Positions 11,661 to 23,690 of a stretch of 64,000 nucleotides of DNA are shown piece by piece; the first letter of the stretch is position 1, and each line of letters begins with the position of its first letter. Source of the DNA: Aldrovandia affinis (taxonomy: Eukaryota > Chordata > Actinopteri > Notacanthiformes > Halosauridae). The notes beneath the pieces were generated by a model, which was not told the origin of the DNA, did no database searches, and saw only the letters and a list, made by a program, of their open reading frames with translations. Position numbers and translations under genes: made by a program. Where the stretch lies: positions 2,589,500 to 2,653,499 of the forward strand of contig JAINUG010000070.1 in NCBI GenBank assembly GCA_029706075.1. Direction: 5' to 3'.

Positions 11661-13617
11661 AAAACAGTTGTCTGTTGATATTGACTCAGCTTGAGAACCT
11701 CGTCTAGATCAAAATTGAGCGCTGCTCCTGAAAGCAATTGAACTGTTTATCAGTTAAATTGACTTAATTTAACTGTTGTGGCTTGGGGGAACTTCAGCAG
11801 CCGTGTTTAGCTGATAAGAAGCCACCAGTTGACAATAATTTACATGGATGGCGCTAATCGCATTGCAAACTGTTTCAATGCCTTTTCAACTTCCTGAACA
11901 TCAACAACATATCCCCTCAGACAGGTTCAGTTTGTACATGCATTGGAGTGACTGGTTATTACTTTAAGTTAACACTTTCAATAAAAGCTGAAATTAAAAC
12001 ATATATTTGTGCATGTAATATTTCAACGTCTTTCCCTTTAATGGCAACACCACAGAATTGATCATAATCTAGGGGGTGCAAAAAAGTTGCCAGCAATGCA
12101 AACGCATAACTGTTAATATCAGGTATGTTTTAAGACATTTCTTCAAAGAAAATGACCTTTGTCCAGAGCAGTTTGCAATCAGTATAGCCAGATGCATGCG
12201 AAGACAAATGCCCAAGTTAGGGAATGCATCGCCCAAGCTAAGCTCTCCGAACCTCGCATAAATGGCTGTCACTGACGGTTGTTCACCTTTCAACATTGAG
12301 CTGAACTGGCAAAGCTCATCTGTGAAGTTTTCATAACAAACACAGCAAGCAGCTAGCTGCAGCTGCTAATGATCCAGAACAGATTATTTTCACGCATATG
12401 GCAAGGACAATACATAAACCTGACCACAAATTATATGAAAAAAATAATAATTACAATTTTAGGTAGGACAAATTCAAACATTTTCAGACAGTATATGTGT
12501 TGTATTATTAAATATATATATATATATATAATTATAATTTTTTACAAAAAATACAATACACAGTGCCGTGCAATCATAGAAGCAGTCAGATGGCCAAGCA
12601 GACGCACCCATGTCGAGGAAGGATTGCGGCTCATCTCACACATCTTCTTTCCCAGAGGCCTCCTCTCTGGAACTGGGCATGACATCACAGTATATATGGC
12701 CATATATGCATAGCCATAAACAGCAGTAAGAGTTGCTGGGAGCAACATTTCACATATGCTACTGTATTTTGTGACAAGCGAGCGGGTCTTAGTTGAATGA
12801 CACTAACTGATCACTAGCGAAAAGCGTCTTTCAGAGAGCACAATGCATACATCACAACAAAATATGAAACAATACATTAAAAATATAATATAAAATACAT
12901 TTTACTGATCCACGGTAAGCAATGATCTCCAACAGTGACTGCCGAGTCCTTTAGAGTGCGCCCAACATGAATTCAACCTTCTAAAATGTTTTAAATGTTT
13001 GCAGAAGGGGGGGTAAATAATATGATGGGCTGGATACCAGAGCTCATGTGACTTGTTTGGCCAATGTCAGGGGTGGCAAAGGTTCAAGTGGTCAGTGCCA
13101 TATTTTATGGTCCAGCTGAAAGAGTCAGTGGCCATTTGTCAGCATGCATGATTACACATGATTGTAGACAATTTATTTGGAACTTTTTATTTCATATTTT
13201 TCTTTTAAATATCAATTCAGAATGCCCAATTGAATTTTCAGGCCTGTTCCATCAGTTTGGGATGACACACTAGAACACACTCATTCCAAAAAATAGCGAA
13301 AATAAAAATGTGCTCTCTTACTTTAATATACTATATAAATGCAATGTAAAGCGTTTAAAATGAAAAACAAATGAAATAGCTATGATATTGATAAATATCA
13401 TATATATATACAGTATATATATAATATGATAAATATGTTACAGATATATAGTAATATAGGCCATAAACTGAATTTTAATTAATAAAAAATTCATTACATT
13501 TAAAAAAAAATTCCCTAAATCTAGCACACAGAAATATTTTTCATTTTTGTTTCTTACAAAACATAAGGCAAAGGTCAGTCACCGAGTGTAAATGAACATG
13601 CAAGACTGAATGAAAAA
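11661..13617. other. intronic DNA with AT repeats
   Basis: Contains (TA)n at about 12511-12530 and ATAT-rich sequence near 13400-13430. No coding exon, RNA gene or transposon recognised. Confidence 0.5.
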
Positions 13618-13621
13618 GGGG

Positions 13622-13925
13622 CTCCCAGAAGGCGTAATGATAAAGGCACTTGCCCGTAGTGCAAGTTTCCCACTGCGGCCAGGGTTTGATCCCCAGCTGC
13701 ACTAGCCCCGTTCAGGGACGGTGATTGCTGTTCTCCCCAGAGGGAGGGAAGCCGGCAGCAGCTCGCTGCATGCAAAGTGGCTCTGTGTGTATCGGAGTTA
13801 CGGTCAACAGCTGGGTGAGTTCCGTCTCGGAGGAGGCGGTTCAGTGCCTTTGTCACTGCCGCTCCCAGGGTTGCATCGGCGAGCTTGTAGTACAAGGGAA
13901 GGGATAGTTGAATTAGAAATAGAAT
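13622..13925 (+). mobile_element. tRNA-headed SINE (family S2)
   Basis: The head (GCGTAATGATAAAGGCACTTG, then a B box GGGTTTGATCCCC near 13683) is tRNA-like. The body (GGGAGGGAAGCCGGCAGC, GGAGGCGGTTCAGTGCC, AGTACAAGGGAAGGGATAG) also occurs at 27016-27275 and, reversed, at 38692-38938. The tail found after other copies is missing here. Confidence 0.75.
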
Positions 13926-13932
13926 AAAATTA

Positions 13933-14110
13933 AGGGGCGGAGGATAGCGTAGCGGTCTAATGCACCACACTTTGGCTGGTCCGGTGTGGTGTGTGCTATC
14001 TGTCAGGGACGTGGTTTGAAACCCGTGTTTCTACCAGACCGGCCCTGGTCCTCAGCCCCGATCGGAGACAGCATTTGGCTGTCCACTGCAGACCAGCAAG
14101 CCAACAAACA
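13933..14110 (+). mobile_element. tRNA-headed SINE fragment (family S3)
   Basis: A GGGCGGAGGATAGCGTAGCGG head gives an A-box-like TAGCGTAGCGG, and GTGGTTTGAAACCC at about 14012 gives a B box. Placed directly after the S2 copy. Only one copy was noticed, so the family call rests on the Pol III boxes alone. Confidence 0.5.
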
Positions 14111-15198
14111 CGCATCTACAATGGCTTCTTGTTATGACATGTCACATATTGGAGGGGAGTTTGATTTCAAGGGTTGCATCATTAATGTAAATAGAAATAA
14201 AATGTATATCAGATATGGATACTTAATAATGACTATCGACAAAATGAATCCCAGCAATTATTAATCAGTTATATGATTTTTACGCTTATCTGAAATGTCT
14301 GTTTTTGTGCATGTTGTCAATTTCACACAGGAGAAAATTGTTTGATCACGTGGGCCAATCACAGATTGAGAATTCAACAATCTGTCCACTGAATTTTTAT
14401 TTTATTTACATGGCTATCACACTTTTTTTATTAAATGAAAAGCACTTAAAGTCACTTTCAGTATAATTGCTTTTTCCATTGGCAATTATTTGCATGCTGT
14501 GTGTGTGCTTCTTTCTGTGGAGTTTCTGTTGATAATTCAATCCAAATAAATCCAAGCAGGCCTGTATAATAAGTAATCAAATTAAATCCAAATCTAAATC
14601 AGAGTTAAATCTAAATGACACAATTTATCTCTGTGCCACACTGCGGAGGTATGGGACTAGTGTATACCACGTTAGTATAAAGACATACTACCAAAAATTA
14701 TTAATCGCCATTGATGGCACTTTTTGCAATTCCCTCAATTTGATCTGCCCTTACCTTTGACTCAAAAATAAATATTTGGGTATTTATGTTTCGTAAAGGT
14801 AACACTTTATTTGCAAGTTAAAGTAAAAGGACTTCACGTTGATACTAGACAACATTCTGTGACATTGACAAATGAATCCATCAAAAATGTCAGTCTGATT
14901 TCAGGATTGCCTCAGCTGCTCCCCAACATGTAGAGCTAAAATAAGCCACAGTCTGTATCTTGCCCATGTCCCAGCAAGCTGAATCCCTTCTGTTGTCACA
15001 TGACGTTTCATAAGATCTGAATTTAGATCTGCCAACTTCACTTCCATTGTCACTCGTTAGGCACATCTTATGTCAATTTTCTAATTGCAAAAGATCATAA
15101 TGTACTATTTTAAGACAAAATTGGCTGCATTCTTTAAGTATTAATTAACAATAGAACTCTTCATACATTCGACTAGGTTAGTATTTTTTTTGTTTATT
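14111..15198. other. intronic DNA, no gene recognised
   Basis: AT-rich sequence with no recognisable element or exon. Confidence 0.5.
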
Positions 15199-15211
15199 TA
15201 GTTTCTAATCA

Positions 15212-15412
15212 CGTTAGGCTAATTGGAGAGTCTAAATTGCCCGTAGGTATGAGTGTGTGAGTGAATGGTGTGTGTGCCCTGTGATGGATTGGCGACCTGT
15301 CCAGGGTGTATTCCTGCCTCTCGCCCGGAACGCATGCTGGGATAGGCTCCAGCCCCCCCCCCCGCGACCCTGACCAGGAATAAGCGGCTTAGATAATGGA
15401 TGGATGGATGGA
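15212..15412 (+). mobile_element. 5'-truncated SINE (family S1) with 13-bp target duplication
   Basis: Begins inside the family consensus at CGTTAGGCTAATTGG and runs to the GGATGG tail. TAGTTTCTAATCA flanks it perfectly at 15199-15211 and 15413-15425. Truncation at the 5' end plus a perfect duplication means it inserted by target-primed reverse transcription, not by later breakage. Confidence 0.92.
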
Positions 15413-15504
15413 TAGTTTCTAATCAGTAAAAAAATAATATTAAAAACTTTATTCAAATAGTCATGTAAAGTGAATATATTCTCTGTCTTAAGCCCAGCAC
15501 TGTT

Positions 15505-15566
15505 TGCAGTGGGGCGATCAAATAACTTGGCACATAACCAGAAGGTTGTTGGTCTGAATCCTTGAA
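15505..15566 (+). mobile_element. tRNA-like SINE head fragment
   Basis: The block GGCGATCAAATAACTTGG, then AACCAGAAGGTTGTTGG and TCTGAATCC, resembles the A-to-B-box part of tRNA-derived SINEs. Too short and diverged to place in a family. Confidence 0.35.
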
Positions 15567-15569
15567 TTC

Positions 15570-16649
15570 CATTGTTTCCTTGAACAATCTACTTAAACTA
15601 CAAAAACTTAAGACAAATAAGGCAGCAGGCCCGGATGGCATATATCCCAGAGTACTCTGGGGGAACTGGGGGAAATTATATATAAACCATTGACAGATAT
15701 TTTCATTCAATCCATAATCACTGGAGAAATACCAGATGACTGGAAGCAGGGTAGTATAATTCCAATATATAAGAAGGCGGACCGTACTGACCCAGGGAAC
15801 TATAGGCCTGTCAGTTTAACTTGCATCACATGTAAAATGCTGGAAGGTATTATTAGGGATAAGTTTGAATCATTCTTGAAAAATAATAGTATTTTAAGGG
15901 AGAGCCAACATGGTTTTCTCAAAGGGAGGTCATGCCTAACAAACCTCCTGGACTTTTTCGAAGAGGCTACAAAGTGTGTTGATCTGAACCAGGCTTATGA
16001 TATTATATATTTATATATAAAGCCTATCTGCATCAAAGCAGTGTGCTACAGCAGTGAAAAAGCCAACAGGATGCTGGGATACATAGCAAAAAGTATTGAG
16101 TATAAATCAAAGGAGGTTATATTAATGTTATATAATGCCTTTGTCAGACCTCACTTAGAATACTGTTTGCAGTTCTGGGCACCGCACTACAAGAAAGATA
16201 TAGAAGCTCTTGAAAAGGTCCAAAGAAGGGCAACTAAACTGATACCGGGTATGAAAGGTAAAAGTTATGATGATAGACTTAAGGCACTCAATCTATTTAA
16301 ACTTAGCAAACGGAGACTTGGATTTGATTGAGGTTTTTAAATTCCTAAAAGGGATTAACAAAGTAAAATACCAAAGATGTTTTAAGATAAGTGGGGTCAG
16401 CAGAACAAGAGGCCACAGGTGGAAATTAGTTAAAGGCAAATTCCACACAGATATTAGGAAGTTTTTCTTTACACAGAGAGTTGTCGATGCCTGGAACAGC
16501 TTACCAGGTCGGGTAGTAGAGGCAGAAACACTTGGGCTATTCAAGTCCAGGCCAGATGTAGTACTAGATACTCTTTAGATTAGGACATGACGAGCCTAGA
16601 TGGGCTGAATGGTCTGTTCTCGTCATTATGTATTCTTATGTTCTTATGT
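15570..16649 (+). mobile_element. CR1 LINE, 5'-truncated and internally deleted
   Basis: Encodes reverse transcriptase pieces: AAGPDGIYPRVL near 15625, ITGEIPDDWKQGSIIPIYKK, NYRPVSLTCITCKMLE, ESQHGFLKGRSCLTNLLDFF (motifs of RT blocks 0-2), then a jump to KANRMLGYIAKSIEYKSKE and RPHLEYCLQFWAPHYKKDIE, EKVQRRATKLIPGMKGKSYD and the C-terminal tail. The palm motifs that should carry the catalytic Asp residues, including YADD, are missing between about 15990 and 16020, where an AT-rich join replaces them. The 3' UTR ends in the repeat TATTCTTATGTTCTTATG, the CR1-type octamer tail. Related fragments are at 7232-7530 and 18807-19310. Confidence 0.9.
15690..16331 (+). pseudogene. CR1 reverse-transcriptase remnant
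   Basis: Uninterrupted 213-codon frame within the LINE at 15570-16649. Residues 1-105 cover RT fingers and the start of the palm (DDWKQGSIIPIYKKADRTDP, NYRPVSLTC, HGFLKGRSC). Residues about 112-213 are the post-palm thumb and C-terminal region (RPHLEYC, QRRATKLIPG). The internal deletion kept the frame but removed the catalytic centre, so the frame is not a functional polymerase. Confidence 0.85.
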
Positions 16650-18368
<1,719 letters not shown>

Positions 18369-18373
18369 ACCAG

Positions 18374-18489
<116 letters not shown>

Positions 18490-18806
18490 TTTACCCATCA
18501 GATATTCAGAACTGTGTACAGAAACTGTGTGCCCCCTAATACTAAGTTATAGTTCTAGGGGGACTAGAACTTATAATAGAAGGGAAGCAAGTACAGCAGA
18601 ACAAGCTTGGGGAATTCAACCTTGAGGGAAATGACTCCCCTTTTTTGTCTTTATTTTCCCCAAAGTGTGGCTGTCAGAAGAATAGTGACCACACTTTCTG
18701 AACATGACAGCATCTGACCAAGCCAGTGGTTCTATAAGAATGTATTTAGCAGTATGTATGGCATAACCCCATAACCCTGTGGCATCCTATGTGGCAACCT
18801 GTGGCA

Positions 18807-19310
18807 ACTTCACTTAGAGTACTGTGTGCAGTTCTGGGCACCACACTACAAGAAAGATATAGAAGCTCTTGGAAAAAGTTAAAAGAGGGGCAACCAAATT
18901 GGTACATGGTATGAAAGGTAAAAGTTAAGAGGATAGGCTTAAGGAGCTCAATCTATTCAAGTTTAGCAAAGGAGAATTAGGGGGGATTTGATTGAGGGTT
19001 ATTAAATTCCTAAAAGGGATTAACAAAGTGAACTAAGATTTTTTTAAGTTAAGTTTGGTTAGCAGAACAAGGGGCCACAGGTGGAAATTGATTAAAGGCA
19101 AATTCTGCATGGGTATTAGGACGTTTGTTTTTTTACACAGAGAGTTATCAATGCCTGGAACAGCTTGCCAGGTCAGATAGTAGAGGCAGAAACACTTGGC
19201 CTATTTAAGGCCAGGCTAGATGTAGTACTAGATAGTCTTTACATTAGGACATGATGAGCCTAGGGCTGAACAGCCCGTTCTCGTCATTATGTATTCTTAT
19301 GTTCTTATGT
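18807..19310 (+). mobile_element. CR1 LINE 3' end fragment
   Basis: Closely parallels 16145-16649: CACTTAGAGTACTGTGTGCA, ACTACAAGAAAGATATAGAA, then the C-terminal coding region and 3' UTR, ending ATTCTTATGTTCTTATGT. Frameshifted and 5' truncated. Confidence 0.88.
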
Positions 19311-21100
19311 CACCTATGATGGGGTGCTGTGACAGAGCCCCAAGGTATGATTTATTGATGAGATTTACGGTCATATACTGTACAGCCACAGCCTCGATTT
19401 GCTTATTCCATGTATATCACAGCTAGCTTCCATAGGAACAAAGATCTTATCCAGAGCGACTCACAAGATGTGTACCTATTTTGGACCTTATCAAAATAAG
19501 TAATGCTCATTAAATCACTAAATTACACTGTTGCATCTAGACAAACTACCTAGCAGGAAAGTCATGACATATTAGCCATGCAATGTTACCCCACTTAGCT
19601 ACTTATGAAAGTAAAATGGCACATTCCCATTAATTGTGGAATGAAACACTGGAGGGTCTCATTGAAAGGTTAAACCGTGGAGAGATGTTTGTGGATAGAT
19701 GTCCGTTTTTGTAGCTAGCTACTTCTGGTATCAGTATCAAGGAATCCTGAAACGCTGACACCACTGTCTTAGAACTGTGTTTGTGTCCAGAAAGCATTCC
19801 TGTCATGCTTCATGCTATTATTAATGGTATCCATAAAAAAAGCAACAAAACAATTCCTATGACTTTGAATGCCCATATCCTCGAGACTGATTTAGTCAGA
19901 GACAAAACGCTGCATGAAGTGAAAGTACAAAAGCCGCAGCAGCAATACATTTGAGAATGAATTGTGTGGCCACATCACAGAAGCAGCAAATCACTCTTCA
20001 TATGAAGGCCAAGGTAGGAACAGGAGGAACTGCATCACCCAGGACGATGCCTGTCAATTTGAACCCTGAATGTGACAGGGACTGAAATTAGCCCACTTAG
20101 CCTCGAGGTCAAAGACACTCTATGGAGAAGTTAACCTGAAATCTGGACCCCAGACATGTCACGTGTCATTTTTGGGGCTAGATGGATGCGGTCAGCATGC
20201 CTGTTCAACGTGATTATACATAACAGAAGTCGATCTGGCTTCTGCTCTGCGGAACTACAACTGTGACTGAGATTGCAACCAGGTGGGTTGCCAGTTTGAC
20301 TCCTACCCAAACTGAACTGCTTCAGGAGAAGCCTGGCTGTATGAAAGTGTTTACTATGAAAGTCACTGAGGATAAAGTACATGCCAATTCAGTAATAGTG
20401 ATAATAATAATAATAATAATAGTTGCATTATTATTATTATAAAAACAATATTTTGATTATGAAAAATAATAATAAAGACCAATCAAATCAAAATCAGCAA
20501 TAAGAAATTCAATCTCCTCACCTTTCTATTTCACACCATATTTGGTTTCCTTCATTAATTAAGATGAGCCTCAAACCGGTAAATCAGTCATAATCTCTGC
20601 CCCTTTGGACTTTCCCAAGACTATCAATCTCTTCAGAAATCCACTGAAGGAAACGATCCAACCGACAGCCCAGAGGAGCAGATCCAGACAGTCTCTGCTA
20701 ACACTGCAGACTCTGTGGTGAAGCCAGTGCAAGCTCTCACTGCAAGGTGATGATCCAGATGATTGTGTCCATCAGGCTAACCTTACAAAAAAGCTCCAAA
20801 GTTAGAGTGAGCTTCAAAACTTTGAATTATAAGAAACCAATTTACATATCCAATTTGTAAAAAATCTGGCCTCCGATTAAAAATAGAATCTGGTCACCCT
20901 TTTTTAGAAAGTAAATAAATATAATTTTACTGCAATAAATCACTTGTACACACACTCAAGTGAGTAACATAGAATGAATATATATATATATATATATATT
21001 AAAGTGCTAATGGGCTGATCACACACAGAGAAAATACTGGCTGTATCAACTGCTATCCTATCCTATCATCTTCTGAGAGGCCAGAACGTGTGGGCCTCCA
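19311..21100. other. intronic DNA, no gene recognised
   Basis: Contains a (TAA)n tract near 20400-20420, a short fish-SINE-like scrap near 19450 (TTATCCAGAGCGACTCACAA) and (TA)n near 20980-20998. No exon recognised. Confidence 0.5.
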
Positions 21101-21199
21101 TGCAAAAAAAAACCCAGGACAATACCAGAGACTTTTTCCTACACCTTCCAAATACCTTGCCATGCAGCAGAGAAAAGAGAGAGAGAAAAAAACACCTGT

Positions 21200-21720
21200 T
21201 CCTCCAGCCCCCCACCCTCGAACCAGGAAAGAAAATACAATATATATTTACCGGTACATGAACCATACTCCAGAAGAAGGCCAGGTAGAGAATAATCCAC
21301 CACTTTCCACAACTTTACCATCCCTCCGTCCACCTCCGTTTGCCTCCTCTTTGCTGAAAAGGATTCGCTGGGGGAGCCGCGAGCCCCGCCAGCGACTGCC
21401 CTCAGACTGTAGAGAATAGAAGCTCAGCCAGGCACAAAGGTCTCCATGGAAACGGAGAACTTAGACCCTCTTTGCCATTATCTATGCAACATTTCATCAC
21501 AAAAAACAAGGCCCCTCCCACCAGCCTGCCTGCCTGCCAAATCCACTGGCTCCCTTTCCAATCGTTCCTCTGTCAACGACCCACCTCCCCCACCCCACTC
21601 CCCCCGCCCTCTCTCTCTTCTCCTGTTCCTAAAGCCATCTGCGCGCTTTGCAAGGATGGGGGGAGGGGGTGGGGGGGTGGCTGTACCTCAGTGAAAAGCC
21701 ACGAGACTGCCTGAGAATGG
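21200..21720. promoter_or_regulatory. GC-richer block with RFX-like palindrome and G-quadruplex: candidate regulatory element
   Basis: This stands out from AT-rich surroundings. It holds GGGGGAGCCGCGAGCCCCGC near 21370, the palindrome-like GTCTCCATGGAAAC at 21440-21453 (an imperfect RFX X-box half-site pair), CCTGCCTGCCTGCC near 21524, a C-rich tract at 21585-21612 and a G-quadruplex-type run at 21657-21680. No repeat family matches. It could be an intronic enhancer or an alternative ctnnd2 promoter. This is inference only. Confidence 0.35.
21657..21680 (+). repeat. G-quadruplex-forming run
   Basis: G6-A-G5-T-G7-T-G2 on the plus strand has single-base loops, which strongly favour quadruplex folding. 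The plus strand is the template strand for ctnnd2. Confidence 0.6.
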
Positions 21721-21977
21721 CAAGTGCTATTTTTTGGGGGATTGAAACTGTGACTATGTTCCCCTTGGCTGGCACTGGTTCAGTTTTCATACCAAGGAAT
21801 GCTGGGTAACCGTTCTGCCTCAGTGATGCTCTACGGTTTCGCCTCTCTGAAAGGCCAAGTGCGTAGTCCTCACAAGTTTGCTCATAGAATAGATATGTTT
21901 ATATATAGCTCACAGACAGAGGATGACACAGAGGTGTTTGCCATGACAGAAGTAGACAGAAAATCAGACATACTGAT

Positions 21978-21980
<3 letters not shown>

Positions 21981-22043
<63 letters not shown>
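21981..22043. repeat. (GA)n microsatellite
   Basis: An almost perfect GA run of about 60 bp, ending in GAGCGAGCGAGAG. It abuts the 5' edge of the truncated Tc1 copy at 22100. Confidence 0.95.
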
Positions 22044-22045
<2 letters not shown>

Positions 22046-22636
22046 AGAAAATACATACAAATGTCCATATCTTTTTTGAAAAAATATAAAATAGGATTTC
22101 TCCAAGGATCACAGTTGGAGAATTGCAGGTTGCATCTTGGGGTCAGCAAGTCTCCAAATCTACAATTAGACGCCACCTCCATACCAACAAGCTGTTTGCT
22201 GTCATAAAGCCACAAACGTAAGCGCGTTTGCTAAACTTCATTGGAACTTTGAGTGTAACCGGGTTCTATGGTCAGATGAGACAAAAATAGAGCTTTTTGG
22301 CAACAAATACCAGAGGTGGGTTTGCCGTAAAAAGGGATGGTCATGCAGAAAATAACCTAATCCCCACTGTGAAGTATGTTGGTGGATCTGTGATGTTGTG
22401 GGGCTGTTTTTACTTCCTTGTTAGGATACATGGTATCATGGTCTCCATCAAGTACCAGGAGATTTTAGATCAAAATATGGCTGCCTATGTCAGGAGGCTG
22501 AAACTGGGTTGTAGGTGGATCTTCTAGCAGGAGAATGATCTTCATGGTCCCCTGACCTAAACCCCATTGAAAACCTGTGGGGTGAGTTGAAGAGAGGTTC
22601 CACAAGCGAGGATGTCACGGTTGTTCCCCAGATTCA

Positions 22637-22651
22637 CCACCAGATGGCGGT
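22637..22651 (+). promoter_or_regulatory. CTCF-type motif in the solo LTR
   Basis: CCACCAGATGGCGGT fits every position of the CTCF core CCASYAGRKGGCRSY. It sits 24 bp inside the LTR edge. A sequence match only; occupancy is unknown. Confidence 0.5.
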
Positions 22652-23389
22652 GTGCGCCTTTTTCCTTAACGCGCTCAGCTGGCTTGAATGACCAATTATC
22701 TCTTCCCTATAATTACTCGCACCTAACTTCATTCGGGGCAAATCGTAAAGCCATCTTTACGATTTTTAGCCGGTAAGGTAAGAATGTCTTTTTCAAGACG
22801 TTCACAAAGACTACACAAAGACTTTTCTTTAGAAACGACTATCTCCATTTCAACCCCTTTTAAAAACGCAAGAACTTAGTTAGTTGTACCTTTTAAGGAA
22901 ACCTTTCTCTCTAAATGGGGTTTTCGGTTGGTTTCCGTTCGTCAGTCGGTTCGACTGCTTTGGGGTTCTAACTTGTTCTTTTGGCTCTTCTAGCCGTTTA
23001 CGTTTTTGGGGAGTACTCTGGTCCCTAACGAAAGAACTTATTTTAGTTTCCTGCTTTAAGAAACCTTGTTCGCTAAAATGCGCTTTTCTTTTGGTTTCGT
23101 GTTATCCAGCCGGGTCGACTGGTTCGTGGGTTACTACTGGTTCTTTTGGCTAACTGCCTTTCTCGTTTTGGACATAAAGAGTTTTGGGTTAAGGTCCGTT
23201 CATTAACCATTTAATTGTACCCACATTTGAAACTTCTCTCGTGTGTAAATTGTACCCGCATTTGAAACTTCGCTCGTGTGTAGGAGCGATTGGTTACGTT
23301 TCTTTTGTTGGGTCGCTGAGGCTGTTTTCGGGTTCCAATTTTGTTCTGGCGGCTTTGCTAGCCTCCTGCGTTTTCTTACGCTCAGTTCT

Positions 23390-23690
23390 ATTTAATAACC
23401 TTTAGTTCCTACATTTGAAACTCACTCGTGGTTAGGAGTGTTCCACTAGTTTCATTTGTTCAGTCGTCTAGGCTGTTTATGGGTTCTATTTTATAACCTT
23501 TAGTTCCTACATTTGAAACTCACTCGTGGTTAGGAGTGTTCCTCTAGTTTCATTTGTTCAGTCGTCTAGGCTGTTTATGGGTTCTATTTCCTAACCTTTA
23601 TTTCTTACATTTGAAACTCACTCGTGGTTAGGAGTGTTTCACAGTTTCATTTGTTCAGTCTGATAGGCTGTTTACGGGTTACTTATTGTT
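23390..23690. repeat. three tandem 98-bp units inside the LTR
   Basis: The block ATTTGAAACTCACTCGTGG, then TTAGGAGTGTT, recurs at spacings of exactly 98 bp (CACTCGTGG at 23423, 23521 and 23619), with the first two units nearly identical. More diverged relatives of the unit extend both ways through the LTR. Confidence 0.85.

Noticed and set aside
23390-23690. Regularly spaced repeats considered as a CRISPR-like array
   Set aside because: They are contiguous 98-bp tandem units inside an LTR in a vertebrate intron, without unique spacers or cas genes.
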